Assembly: GCF_026107645.2 (NCBI RefSeq)
Contig: NZ_JAPCHV010000014.1
Location: forward strand, 62,001 to 126,000
Reading direction: 5' to 3'
DNA length: 64,000 nucleotides
Source: Flavobacterium sp. MFBS3-15
GTDB lineage: Bacteria > Bacteroidota > Bacteroidia > Flavobacteriales > Flavobacteriaceae
Below, in pieces: positions 6,985 to 17,200 of the stretch. Under the pieces are notes generated by a model. The model worked only from the letters and a program-made list of their open reading frames with translations, ran no database searches and was not told the DNA's origin. The first letter of the stretch is position 1; each line of letters starts with the position of its first letter. Both the position numbers and the translations under genes were made by a program.

Positions 6985-9510
6985 ATGGCAAAAAGCAAAA
7001 AAGAAACCAGGACAGCAGAAAAACCGGCAACCGAAAAAAAGAAATGGGGCTTTTCCCGCCAGCACAAAGTATTGCTTGGCGCTTTGCTCTTCCTCTTTTC
7101 AATAGCCCTGCTGCTCTCATTCATTTCCTATTTCCTTTACTGGGATTATGACCAGAGCGTGCTAACCGCCTTTGGCGACAGGCAGCAGGCCGTACACAAC
7201 TGGCTGGGCAAATTTGGCGCGTGGCTGGCCGACCTGTTCCTTTATCAGGGATTCGGGGTTGCGAGCTTCATCCTGATACGCTTTTTCTTTTTGGCGGGTT
7301 CCTACCTGGTGCTCGACCTTCCGGTAAGGAAGCTTAAAAAAACATTGTTCTGGGATTTGTACCTTGTCATCATCGTTTCGGTATTGTGCGGGTTCTTCAA
7401 TTATGCCATTCCGCAGCTGGGCGGTATCATAGGTTATGAAATGAACCTGTTCCTTCAGGATTACCTGGGCAGCACCGGTACTTTGCTGGTGCTCATCTTC
7501 GGGCTGTTCCTGTTCCTGATATTCCGCGTCAGGATGTCTCCGGATGCCATCAAGACCTTTTTTGAGAACAGGCGCAAGGAAATTGAGGAAGACCTTGACA
7601 GCGTACCGGAAACAGCACCTTTACAGGATACTTCAAACATTACGGTGACAGCGCCCTACTCCGTAACCGATGCATCGGCACAGGAGGATAAAAATATTTT
7701 GCGTGATGATGAAGAAGATGACGAAGAACCGGAAATGGTTTTGCGCACCGTCCCTCCGGTAACCCCTACCGCCCCGCCGCCATCACAATTTGAAATTAAC
7801 CGCGAGGCACTTAAACCTACCATAGAGCATTCATCAGAACTGAACCTTGACCCGGCAGTAAAGCCTAAGGCGGCAGAGCCTGCAGCCTCCTTCCACGAGG
7901 TTATTGAAACCGATGATGAGAGCTTTGTAATCGAAAAATTTGCTGAGGAAGATGTCGTGGAAGAAAACCTTGCTGCACGCCTGGTTAAGGATTTTGGCGA
8001 GTTCGACCCTACACTCGACCTTTCCAATTACCAGTTCCCATCGATAGAGCTGTTAAAAGATTATTCTTCGGGCGGCATTACCATCAACCAGGAAGAGCTG
8101 GAACAAAATAAGAACAAGATTGTTGAAACGCTGCGCAACTACAAGATAGACATCGCCCAAATAAAGGCGACTGTAGGCCCAAGCGTTACCCTGTATGAAA
8201 TCGTACCCGAAGCCGGCATACGCATTTCGAAAATAAAAAGCCTCGAGGACGACATTGCCCTTTCGCTTGCAGCACTGGGCATCCGTATCATTGCGCCAAT
8301 ACCGGGCAAGGGAACTATAGGTATCGAGGTGCCGAACCAAAACCCGACCACCGTTTCGATGAAGTCGGTTATAGGTTCCCCGAAATTCCAGTCGGCCGAA
8401 ATGGAACTCCCTATCGCATTGGGTAAGACCATATCTAACGAAACCTTTGTGGTAGACCTTGCCAAGATGCCCCACCTGCTGATGGCGGGAGCTACAGGAC
8501 AAGGTAAATCGGTTGGCCTTAACGCCGTGCTTACCTCCCTCCTTTACAAGAAGCACCCTGCTGAAGTAAAGTTTGTACTGGTTGACCCTAAAAAGGTGGA
8601 ACTCACACTGTTCAATAAAATCGAAAGGCATTACCTCGCCAAACTTCCTGATGGCGGTGATGCCATCATTACAGACAATACCAAGGTTATCAATACACTC
8701 AACTCCCTTTGCGTGGAGATGGACAACCGCTACAACCTGCTGAAGGATGCATCGGTAAGGAACATTAAGGAATATAACGAGAAATTCCGCCTGAGAAAGC
8801 TCAACCCCGAGAACGGCCACCGCTTCCTGCCCTACATTGTCCTGGTGGTAGATGAATTTGCCGACCTGATCATGACTGCCGGCAAGGAAGTAGAAACGCC
8901 GATTGCGCGTTTGGCACAGCTGGCCAGGGCCATTGGCATCCACCTGATCATTGCGACACAAAGGCCATCGGTAAACGTAATTACGGGTATCATCAAGGCG
9001 AACTTCCCGGCAAGGATAGCGTTCAGGGTAACCTCGAAAATCGACTCGCGCACCATTCTCGACAGCCAGGGCGCCGACCAGCTTATAGGCCGCGGTGATT
9101 TGCTATATACACAGGGCAACGACCTGGTGAGGGTACAGTGTGCCTTTGTAGATACGCCTGAAGTCGAAAAGATAACCGAATTCATCGGTTCGCAGAAAGC
9201 CTATCCCGAAGCTTACCTGCTTCCGGAATACTACGGAGAAGAAAGTGGCATCAATCTTGATATAGACATATCCGAAAGAGACTCAATGTTCAGGGAAGCT
9301 GCCGAAGTGATCGTTACGGCCCAGCAGGGATCGGCGTCATTGCTGCAGCGCAAATTAAAGTTGGGCTACAACCGCGCCGGAAGGCTCATCGACCAGATGG
9401 AGGCCGCCGGGATTGTAGGCCCGTTTGAAGGCAGTAAAGCCCGCAGCGTTCTTATCCCCGACCTTGTGTCCCTTGAGCAATTTTTCAAAAACGAAGAAAA
9501 CAATTTTTAG
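6985..9510 (+). CDS. ftsK: DNA translocase FtsK/SpoIIIE
   Basis: An 841-residue hexameric DNA pump acting at the division septum to clear and resolve chromosome termini. A basic cytoplasmic start is followed by about four membrane helices in residues 30-180, an acidic and proline-rich linker (about 200-330), and the RecA-like motor. Walker A is GATGQGKS at residues 502-509 and Walker B ends in D623-E624 (VLVVDEFADL). The C-terminal winged-helix gamma domain (SLLQRKLKLGYNRAGRLIDQ) recognises polar DNA sequences. It heads a tightly packed operon with lolA, lptF/G and ribB (gaps of 2 and 6 bases, then an overlap). Confidence 0.97.
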   Translation: MAKSKKETRTAEKPATEKKKWGFSRQHKVLLGALLFLFSIALLLSFISYFLYWDYDQSVLTAFGDRQQAVHNWLGKFGAWLADLFLYQGFGVASFILIRFFFLAGSYLVLDLPVRKLKKTLFWDLYLVIIVSVLCGFFNYAIPQLGGIIGYEMNLFLQDYLGSTGTLLVLIFGLFLFLIFRVRMSPDAIKTFFENRRKEIEEDLDSVPETAPLQDTSNITVTAPYSVTDASAQEDKNILRDDEEDDEEPEMVLRTVPPVTPTAPPPSQFEINREALKPTIEHSSELNLDPAVKPKAAEPAASFHEVIETDDESFVIEKFAEEDVVEENLAARLVKDFGEFDPTLDLSNYQFPSIELLKDYSSGGITINQEELEQNKNKIVETLRNYKIDIAQIKATVGPSVTLYEIVPEAGIRISKIKSLEDDIALSLAALGIRIIAPIPGKGTIGIEVPNQNPTTVSMKSVIGSPKFQSAEMELPIALGKTISNETFVVDLAKMPHLLMAGATGQGKSVGLNAVLTSLLYKKHPAEVKFVLVDPKKVELTLFNKIERHYLAKLPDGGDAIITDNTKVINTLNSLCVEMDNRYNLLKDASVRNIKEYNEKFRLRKLNPENGHRFLPYIVLVVDEFADLIMTAGKEVETPIARLAQLARAIGIHLIIATQRPSVNVITGIIKANFPARIAFRVTSKIDSRTILDSQGADQLIGRGDLLYTQGNDLVRVQCAFVDTPEVEKITEFIGSQKAYPEAYLLPEYYGEESGINLDIDISERDSMFREAAEVIVTAQQGSASLLQRKLKLGYNRAGRLIDQMEAAGIVGPFEGSKARSVLIPDLVSLEQFFKNEENNF

Positions 9511-9512
9511 AC

Positions 9513-10163
9513 ATGCAAAGGATTATCAGGGTCATAGCGCTTTTTTTACTCATTGCCTCCTTGCCGGTACAGGCACAGGATGCCGCTAAGGCCAAGGCGC
9601 TGCTCGACCAGGTGAGCGCCAAAGTAAAAAGCTACCAGAATATTTCCATCGACTTTAAATTCTCGGTAAGCAACCCAAAGAAAAACCTCAACCAGGAAAG
9701 CAAGGGGACAGTAGTACAGAAAGGCAACCAGTATGTGCTTAACTTTATGGGAATGACACGTATTTTTGACGGCAAAAAGGTATATAACATAGTACCGGAA
9801 GATGAGGAAATCACCATTTCCAAATATGATGACGAAAAGTCGGATGAGCTTACGCCATCGAAAATGCTTACTTTTTTCAATTCTGGCTACAAGTATTCCT
9901 GGGACATCCTGCAAAATGTAAAAGGCAGGAAGATACAGTATGTAAAACTGAACCCGCTTGACCCGAAAGATGCCACAAAAGAGGTACTTATAGGCATTGA
10001 TACCCAGACCAAGCACATTTATAATTACATACGGACCGACAAGGATGGCACGAAAACCATCATTACGATAAATTCTTTCAAAACAAACCAGCCTTTGTCA
10101 AAAAATCACTTTACCTTTACCGAAAGTAAATATCCTAATTACTATATTAATAGATTAGACTAA
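9513..10163 (+). CDS. lolA: LolA-like outer-membrane lipoprotein carrier protein
   Basis: A 216-residue periplasmic protein with a signal peptide ending near PVQAQ (residues 18-22). The rest matches the LolA fold: an N-terminal helix (KAKALLDQVSAKVKSYQNIS), then alternating strands forming an unclosed barrel that carries lipoproteins from the inner to the outer membrane. It starts 2 bases after ftsK stops and is followed 6 bases later by an LptF/LptG permease, so envelope lipid transport and chromosome segregation genes share a transcript. LolB is generally absent from this phylum, so release at the outer membrane must differ from E. coli (family knowledge). Confidence 0.88.
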   Translation: MQRIIRVIALFLLIASLPVQAQDAAKAKALLDQVSAKVKSYQNISIDFKFSVSNPKKNLNQESKGTVVQKGNQYVLNFMGMTRIFDGKKVYNIVPEDEEITISKYDDEKSDELTPSKMLTFFNSGYKYSWDILQNVKGRKIQYVKLNPLDPKDATKEVLIGIDTQTKHIYNYIRTDKDGTKTIITINSFKTNQPLSKNHFTFTESKYPNYYINRLD

Positions 10164-10169
10164 TTTCCG

Positions 10170-11642
10170 GTGAAGATATTAGACCGTTACATCCTTACCT
10201 CATTCATAAAGACCTTTGCGTCGGTATTTATCATCCTGTTCTTTATCTTTATTTTACAGGCGATATGGCTGTTCATTGCCGAGCTTGCGGGTAAGGACCT
10301 CGACGCGGGCATCATTGCCAAATTCCTCATTTTTTATGCGCCTAAGGTAGTGCCGCTGGTATTGCCGCTTTCCATATTGCTGGCCTCGATCATGACCTTT
10401 GGCAACTTTGCAGAGAATTATGAGTTTGCTGCCATGAAATCATCAGGCATTTCCCTTAGCAGGGCCATGCGCAGCCTTATGATATTCATTTTCGGCCTCA
10501 GCATAGTAGCCTTCTTCTTTGCCAATGACATCATCCCAAAAGCCGAATACAAGTTCATCAACCTGAGGGCAAACATCGTAAAGCGCAAGCCTGCGATGGC
10601 CATTGTGGAAGGGCAGTTCAACTCAATTGGGAGCTATAACATCAAGGTAGATAAAAAATCAGGCGAAAATGGCGAGAAGCTGAAGGGTGTTACCATCCAC
10701 AAAAGGATTCCCGGTAATATGAATGCAACCATCATCCGCTCCAAAACCGGCCTGCTGAAGAGCAGTGAGACATCCAATGTACTGCAACTGGAGTTGTTTG
10801 ACGGGTATTATTATGAGGATGTCAACTCAAAAAATCCGGGGGACCGCAAGAAGATGCCGTTCGCCAAGAGCAGCTTTACCCGTCAGATCATGAACATCGA
10901 CCTGAGCATGCTGAACAATGCCAGCACCGATGAAGAACAGATAGCACAGACCAACAACATGCTCAACCTGAGCGAGCTTACCTATACGCTGGATTCACTC
11001 GAAGGCAATTATACCAAAGAAGCAAAGAGCCACGCCCGCAATATGGCGCAAAGGCCAAACAACATACTGGCCTACTCAAGACCTTCGATTCTTACTAAAA
11101 ATGACACCATTGCAGCCGTAAAGAAAGACAGCGTTCCTGCAAAGCTCATTGAGCTTATCAAAACAAAAGAAGATAAAGGCAGGATACTGGACATTGCCGA
11201 AAACAGCGTAAGGAGTACCGAAAGCAGCATTAGTTCGGGTAAGGCAGCCCTGTTTGAGAGGATAAAGGCCATCAATAGCCACTGGATAGCTTATTACGAC
11301 AAGTTTGTAATCGCCTATGCCTGCCTCCTGATGTTCTTTATTGGCGCACCACTCGGAGCCATCATACGCAAAGGCGGCCTGGGTCTACCTATCGTATTTG
11401 CAGTACTCATATTCATAACATTCCACTTTATAAATACTTTTGGCAAAAAGCTGGCCCAGGAAAACGGCATCCCGCCCTTCCTCGGATCATGGATGTCATC
11501 CTTCGTACTGACACCTTTGGCGGTATTCCTTACCTACAGGGCGACCAATGACATGAACGTAACCATCAACTGGGATCCGCTTGTTAAGCCTGCGCAGAAG
11601 ATATTTAATAAAGTGTTCAAAATCAAAACTAAAGATGCTTAA
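10170..11642 (+). CDS. LptF/LptG family LPS export permease
   Basis: A 490-residue membrane protein of the YjgP/YjgQ family, starting with GTG. It has three membrane helices in the first ~130 residues, a long periplasmic beta-jellyroll-type region (about 140-390, expanded compared with E. coli LptF/G), and three C-terminal helices (for example FVIAYACLLMFFIGAPLGAI). It belongs to the ABC transporter that extracts lipopolysaccharide from the inner membrane; whether it is LptF or LptG cannot be decided here. It overlaps ribB by 8 bases. Confidence 0.9.
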   Translation: MKILDRYILTSFIKTFASVFIILFFIFILQAIWLFIAELAGKDLDAGIIAKFLIFYAPKVVPLVLPLSILLASIMTFGNFAENYEFAAMKSSGISLSRAMRSLMIFIFGLSIVAFFFANDIIPKAEYKFINLRANIVKRKPAMAIVEGQFNSIGSYNIKVDKKSGENGEKLKGVTIHKRIPGNMNATIIRSKTGLLKSSETSNVLQLELFDGYYYEDVNSKNPGDRKKMPFAKSSFTRQIMNIDLSMLNNASTDEEQIAQTNNMLNLSELTYTLDSLEGNYTKEAKSHARNMAQRPNNILAYSRPSILTKNDTIAAVKKDSVPAKLIELIKTKEDKGRILDIAENSVRSTESSISSGKAALFERIKAINSHWIAYYDKFVIAYACLLMFFIGAPLGAIIRKGGLGLPIVFAVLIFITFHFINTFGKKLAQENGIPPFLGSWMSSFVLTPLAVFLTYRATNDMNVTINWDPLVKPAQKIFNKVFKIKTKDA

Positions 11643-12783
11643 TATACCTGTTGAAGACCGCATACAACTCAACACAATAGAAGAAGCCATAGAAGACATC
11701 CGCCAGGGCAAGATCATCATAGTGGTGGACGATGAAGACCGCGAAAACGAGGGTGATTTCCTTGCTGCCGCAGATAAGGTAACTCCCGAAATGATCAATT
11801 TCATGGCTACCCACGGCAGGGGGCTCATTTGTACTCCCCTTACCGAAAAGCGCTGCAAAGAGCTTGAACTTAATGTGATGGTGGTCCGTAATACGGACTC
11901 TATGCAGACAGCATTTACCGTATCGGTCGACTTACTGGGCCATGGCGTTACTACAGGCATATCAGCCCACGACAGGGCCAAGACTGTAGAGGCAATGATG
12001 GATCCCAACCTAAAGCCGGAAGATTTGGCAAGGCCCGGGCATATTTTTCCATTAATAGCCAAAGAAGGCGGTGTTTTAAGGCGTACAGGCCATACCGAGG
12101 CAGCCATCGACTTTGCAAGGCTGGCCGGTTTTAAGCCTGCCGGTGTGATTTGCGAGATAATGAACGAGGATGGCAGCATGGCAAGGCTTCCGGAACTGTA
12201 TGAGGTGGCGAAGAAATTCGACCTTAAGCTGGTTTCGATTGAAGATCTTGTGGCCTACCGCATGCAGCATGACAGCCTTATCCAGAAGAAGGAAGACTTT
12301 GAGATGGAAACGCGCTTTGGCACCTTCAGGCTGAGGGCCTATGTGCAGACGACCAACAAGCAGGTGCACATTGCCCTGACCAAAGGCAGCTGGAACATTG
12401 GCGACCCGGTACTGACAAGGATCAACTCGACACAGGTAAATAATGATATTTTAGGTACGCTTACCAATGATGCCGACAGGAAACTGGACAATATGTTTAA
12501 ACGCATCAACGAGGAAGGCAAAGGGGCTATACTGTTCATCAACCAGGAGGTTTCCCCTGCCGAGCTGCTTACCCGCATCAAGGAGCTGAAAGAGCAACAG
12601 GCTGAAAAAGGGCTTTGCAAAGCACCACAGATAAAGATGGACGAAAGGGATTTCGGAATCGGTGCGCAGATTTTGCACGACATTGACATTTGCAAGATAC
12701 GCCTGCTGACCAATTCGGGCCAGACAAAGCGTGTCGGAATGATTGGTTACGGCCTTGAAATAACGGAATACGTAGAATTTTAA
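11635..12783 (+). CDS. ribB: 3,4-dihydroxy-2-butanone-4-phosphate synthase with degenerate GTP cyclohydrolase II domain (RibBX-like)
   Basis: A 382-residue protein. Residues 1-205 are a complete RibB domain (VDDEDRENEGDF, the THGRGLICTPL motif, GHTEAAIDF), which makes the four-carbon riboflavin precursor from ribulose 5-phosphate. Residues about 210-382 are homologous to RibA, but the three zinc-binding cysteines of the SECxxxD...RCDCG motif are replaced (STQVNND...TNDAD), and the RQEGRGIGL loop reads NQEVSPAEL. GTP cyclohydrolase activity is therefore unlikely, as in RibBX-type proteins. The start at 11635 overlaps the lptF/G stop by 8 bases. A separate RibA would be needed elsewhere in the genome. 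Confidence 0.92.
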   Translation: MLNIPVEDRIQLNTIEEAIEDIRQGKIIIVVDDEDRENEGDFLAAADKVTPEMINFMATHGRGLICTPLTEKRCKELELNVMVVRNTDSMQTAFTVSVDLLGHGVTTGISAHDRAKTVEAMMDPNLKPEDLARPGHIFPLIAKEGGVLRRTGHTEAAIDFARLAGFKPAGVICEIMNEDGSMARLPELYEVAKKFDLKLVSIEDLVAYRMQHDSLIQKKEDFEMETRFGTFRLRAYVQTTNKQVHIALTKGSWNIGDPVLTRINSTQVNNDILGTLTNDADRKLDNMFKRINEEGKGAILFINQEVSPAELLTRIKELKEQQAEKGLCKAPQIKMDERDFGIGAQILHDIDICKIRLLTNSGQTKRVGMIGYGLEITEYVEF

Positions 12784-12865
12784 AAATATTTTTGACCCTA
12801 AAATAAAGGTTATGAAATGTTTAGAAAAGGTTACGAAATAATTTAGCAATTAAGTTAAATTTGTT

Positions 12866-12896
12866 TTTGGAAAACCGAAAAAGGTTGCTATATTTG
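12866..12896 (+). promoter_or_regulatory. Promoter of tRNA-Ser
   Basis: TTTG at 12866-12869 and TATATTTG at 12889-12896 fit the Bacteroidota -33/-7 consensus perfectly, with 19 bases between. The tRNA begins 33 bases after the -7 box. Confidence 0.75.
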
Positions 12897-12929
12897 CAAC
12901 CGCAATGAGGGAAATCATTGTAACATACT

Positions 12930-13014
12930 GGAGGAATGGCAGAGTGGTCGATTGCGGCAGTCTTGAAAACTGTTGACTGTAACAGGTCCGGGGGTTCGAA
13001 TCCCTCTTCCTCCG
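12930..13014 (+). tRNA. tRNA-Ser (anticodon UGA)
   Basis: An 85-base class II tRNA. The acceptor arm GGAGGAA pairs with TTCCTCC (13007-13013), with discriminator G at 13014. The anticodon loop CTTGAAA is closed by CAGT/ACTG, giving anticodon TGA at 12964-12966. There is a long variable arm, and the T loop is GGTTCGAATCC. No CCA is encoded. The gene is a single unit with its own promoter and terminator. Confidence 0.97.
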
Positions 13015-13024
13015 CTGAAAACCG

Positions 13025-13061
13025 AAAACCTTTAAATAGAGATATTTAAAGGTTTTTTTTT
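13025..13061 (+). terminator. Rho-independent terminator after tRNA-Ser
   Basis: A perfect 14-bp stem AAAACCTTTAAATA / TATTTAAAGGTTTT with a GAGA tetraloop, then a T run. Confidence 0.9.
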
Positions 13062-13225
13062 GTTTATACCTGTTACTAAGCAGTAACACTTCCTGTATAG
13101 GCGAACCGCTCCTTTCGCATAGGCTTAGACACAAACTAAAGTTTTCTTAAACAGGCCGGAAGGCCAATTTATTCTTAGTAATTTGAAGTATAAAATATCC
13201 GGACTCCCGGCTTAAATTCAATACT

Positions 13226-14212
13226 ATGGAAAATACAGCAAAACATAAAGGAAGCCTTTACGGCAAGACAGTCGTAATTACCGGCGCAACCAGCGGTGTG
13301 GGCCGTGCAGCAGCTGAAGCATTTGCAAAGGAAGGCTCTAATGTCGTTATAGTGGCGCGTGGCCAAAAAGGGATTGATGAAACTGTAGCGATTTGCAGGG
13401 ATATGAATTCGGCAGCCATAGGGATTTCGGCAGATATGTCGGTTGCAGAGGACGTGGAAAAAGTAATGGCAGAAGCTTTAAAAATAAACGGCAGGGTGGA
13501 TGTGTGGATAAACAATGCCGGTGTAATGGCCAGCGGGAAATTTGAGGAAATCCCCATGGAGATCCACGAGCAGGTAATTAAGACAAACCTGTTCGGGTAC
13601 ATGCACGGTGCCTACAATGCCATCAGGGTGTTTAAGCAACAAGATGAAGGCATACTGATAAACAATGTCTCAATCGGCGGGTTTATGCCTGCCCCGTACA
13701 GCGCTGTCTATTCGGCGACCAAATATGGCATCAGGGGGATGATGGAGTGCCTTCAGGGTGAAATATCCAACAGGAGCGACATACATGTGTGCAACCTCTA
13801 TCCGCAATTGCAGAATTCTACAGGCAACCTGCATTCAGCAAAGTATTCGGGCTTTGCTATGCAAATACCTCCCATTGCCTCCAATCCGCGGGCAACTGCA
13901 GCAAAAATGGTCAAGCTGGCCAGGCATCCCAAAAAAGATATGTTCCCTGATCTCAGGGCGGCAGCGATCACAAACCTTTACAGGCTGTTCCCAAAACCTG
14001 TAATAAATGCTGCATCGGCTGCAGTACGGCTAAAAATGAAAATGAACAAATCGAAGGAAGACGATGCCGGAAACATCCTGACACCATCGGCAGAGCCACT
14101 CAGGGTATATGGTAAGCCGCCTGTGCCCTCATCGGCAAAAACATTAGGGTTGGCATTGCTGGCCGGTGCCGGTGCAGGGCTTGCCGTTATGTTGCTGGCT
14201 AAAAAAATCTAA
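13226..14212 (+). CDS. Short-chain dehydrogenase/reductase with C-terminal membrane anchor
   Basis: A 328-residue NAD(P)-dependent SDR enzyme. It has the glycine-rich cofactor motif TGATSGVG (about residues 19-26), the NNAG motif, a Ser in NNVSIGG and the catalytic YxxxK in YSATKYG. After the Rossmann domain (about 260 residues) comes a variable tail and a final hydrophobic helix (LGLALLAGAGAGLAVMLLA) followed by KK, suggesting a tail anchor in the inner membrane. The substrate is unknown. It is monocistronic, convergent with the T9SS repeat-protein gene. Confidence 0.88.
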   Translation: MENTAKHKGSLYGKTVVITGATSGVGRAAAEAFAKEGSNVVIVARGQKGIDETVAICRDMNSAAIGISADMSVAEDVEKVMAEALKINGRVDVWINNAGVMASGKFEEIPMEIHEQVIKTNLFGYMHGAYNAIRVFKQQDEGILINNVSIGGFMPAPYSAVYSATKYGIRGMMECLQGEISNRSDIHVCNLYPQLQNSTGNLHSAKYSGFAMQIPPIASNPRATAAKMVKLARHPKKDMFPDLRAAAITNLYRLFPKPVINAASAAVRLKMKMNKSKEDDAGNILTPSAEPLRVYGKPPVPSSAKTLGLALLAGAGAGLAVMLLAKKI

Positions 14213-14217
14213 GTAAA

Positions 14218-14246
14218 AAAGGCTGCCAACTTAATGACAGCCTTCC
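14218..14246 (-). terminator. Terminator of the repeat-protein gene (minus strand)
   Basis: Stem AAGGCTG/CAGCCTT with a 12-base loop; read on the minus strand it is followed by TTTTTT. On the plus strand there is no good T run. Confidence 0.7.
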
Positions 14247-14263
14247 TTAAAAAACTCAAAACT

Positions 14264-17200
14264 TTATTCAACAATTAGTTTCTTAGAAGTCGATTTGCTT
14301 CCTGCATATATCCTGGCAATGTACATTCCTTTTGGCAATGCACTGATAGTAACCGAATCAGCGTCAGCTTCCATTACTTTGCTTCCCAAAACCGAGTAAA
14401 TCTCAACTTTGGTAATATCTGCTGTTTCAGAAACAAAATGAACGATATCCGTAGCCGGGTTAGGGAACATCCTTACTGATGCGCCCAACTCAGGCCTGTC
14501 GATTCCCAGGCTGCATTCTTCACCAACGGTATAAGTAAAGTATTGCGTTACCGCCTGGCCTCCTGCATAAGCGAACTTAACAGCAATATTCACATCCTGG
14601 CCCGTTGTAAGCCCCGGAACCGTTGCTGAGAATGAAAGGCCTTCACCCTGTGTCATTGCAATCTCCGTAAACGGATCCTGCAGCCAAACATATCCTACAA
14701 CACCTACCTTATCGGTATCAAGCAGTTCGACTGTCACAACAACATCGTTGCCCACTGTTTCAAAATGATATGTGTAACCTGTAGAGAAGCTTCCGTTCTC
14801 TGCAGTCGTGCTCATGCCCTCGCATTCGGTATTCGTATCTTCAATTGTAGCAGCCTGTAATTCGATTACATTGGTAGCCATGTTGCCTGCTGCATCCATA
14901 ACAGTGATAGTGAATACATATACCGATTCAGGCAAAAGGTTATTGATTATTACCGATTCCGTCACACCGGATTCACCTGTAACAGTTATCGATGTTCCAC
15001 CCTCGTAAGTAATCGTATAAATCACATCGCCTGAATTGTCGGATGCCGTTAGCTCCAACTCAATTGAAGTTGCGGTAACCGTTCCTGTGCTGATTTCAAA
15101 GCCTGTTGGGGCTTCGATATCTTCCTCGCCGGTACCGCAGTTCTCTCCTACTTCATAGTTAATGTACTGAGTTACTACCTGTCCGCCGGCATAAGCGAAT
15201 TTGACTGCAATGCCAATTGTATTTCCTAAAGTCTGTGCGGGGATAGTTCCTGTAAAAGTAAGGCCTTCCACATTCGCCATAGGAGTCTCGGCAAATGGTG
15301 CCTGAAGCCATAAGTAGGCAACCACACCTACCTTATCGGTATCCAGCAGGGTTATTGTAACATTTACGTTATTACCCACTGTTTCAAACTCATAGCTATA
15401 GCCTGTAGAGAAAGTGCCGTCCTGTGCGGCATTTGCAGTTCCTGAACACGGTGTTGTTTCACCGCCCCCGCTTTCTTCAGCGGTTGTGGCAAGGATAACA
15501 ATCGGGTTGGCAGCTGTATTGCCTGCGGCATCGGCAGCCGTCACTGTAAAGGTGTAGTCGGTATCCGCATCAAGTTCGTCAATCACTACGGTCTCTGTTT
15601 CACCCGAAGCAACTGTAACCGTCATTGTTTCCGTCCCATAGGTTATGGTATACGTTACCGAACCTGAATTATCTGTACCGTTAAGCACTAATGCTATCGA
15701 GTTGGCTGTGATTGTACCTGCGGTTGCCGTAAAACCTGTCGGCGCCTCTGTATCTTCTTCAGCCTCGCAATCCTGCCCAACCACATAGTTGATGTATTGC
15801 GTAACAACCTGGCCTCCTGCGTAAGCAAACTTAACAGCAATGCCTATGGTTGCGCCATTGGCCTGCCCCGGTATCGTGCCGGTGAAGGTAAGCCCGCCCG
15901 CATTGGCCATCGGTGTTTCTGTAAAAGGGGCCTGCAGCCATAAGTAGGCTACAACTCCCACTTTATCGGTATCAAGCATGGTCATGCTAACCTGCACATT
16001 GCCATTTACTGTTTGGAAAGAATAGCTGTATCCTGTGGTAAATGTACCATCCAATGCGGCAGTACCTGTACCTGTACATGGCACACTGCTTGAGTTTTGC
16101 AATGTGGTAGCCTGAACAGTCTGCGGGTTGTTTGCCGCAGCATTTCCGGCGCCGTCAGCAGCAGTTACAGTAAATGTATAGGCCGTGCCTGCCGTAAGCC
16201 CTTCAATCAGCGCAACCTGCTGGCTTCCGGAAGTCCCGTTAACCGTAGTGGTGGTTGCACCGTAAGTGATCGTATAGATAACAGCTCCGGAATCGTCTGT
16301 GCCGTTAAGAAGAAGCTGTACCGAGTTTGCGGTAACCGTTCCTGCTGTAGCTGTAAAACCGGTTGGCGCCTGCGTGTCGCCACCGCCGCCTGTACAGTTT
16401 TCACCCACAACATAGTTAACATACTGTGTTACAACCAAGCCTCCTGCATAAGCAAATTTCACTGCTATGCCAATGGTAGTACCGGGAGTCTGTCCGGGAA
16501 TAGTTCCTGTAAAGGTCAGCCCTCCGGCATTAGCCATAGGGGTTTCCGAAAAAGGTGTCTGCGTGCGCAAATAGGCAATTACACCAACCTTATCGGTATC
16601 CAGCATCGTCATGGATACGTTCACCGTATTTCCCGTTGTGGAAAAGACATAACTGTAACCGGTAGAGAAAGCTCCCTCCGACGCGGCAGTAGCCGTGCCG
16701 GCGCAGGCTGTGTTGGCTGGGCCTGACTGGGTTGTTGCAGTCAAAGCTATAGGGTTATTTGCCGCAGCGTTGCCTGAAGCATCAGCAGCAGTGACGCTGA
16801 AAGTATATGCAGTCCCGACCATAAGGTTATTTATCACAACCGGTAGCTGTGTGCCCGAAGTGCCTGTTGCCGTGGTAGTATTGCTTCCGTAAGTTATGGT
16901 GTAAGTAATGTTGCCCGAATCATCAGATCCGTTTAACAGCAATTGCACCGAGGTTGCCGTTACCGTGCCCACAGTAGCCGTAAAACCTGTCGGAGCCTGG
17001 GTATCTCCCCCACCGCCCGTACAGTTTTCACCCACAACATAATTAATATATTGTGTTACGACCAGGCCTCCTGCATAGGCAAACTTGACCGCTATGCCTA
17101 TTGTTGCTCCCGGAGTCTGTCCGGCGATAGTGCCTGTAAAACTAAGCCCGCCGGCATTGGCCATAGGCGCTTCAGTGAATGGCATTTGCGTCCGCACATA

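Noticed and set aside
8053..8961. A 302-residue reading frame antisense to ftsK
   Set aside because: It overlaps the FtsK motor domain completely and has no independent motifs.
12850..13134. A 94-residue reading frame on the minus strand across tRNA-Ser
   Set aside because: It runs antisense through the tRNA and gives the typical RDSNPRTCYSQQFSRLPQ artefact seen when tRNA-Ser genes are translated; not a protein gene.
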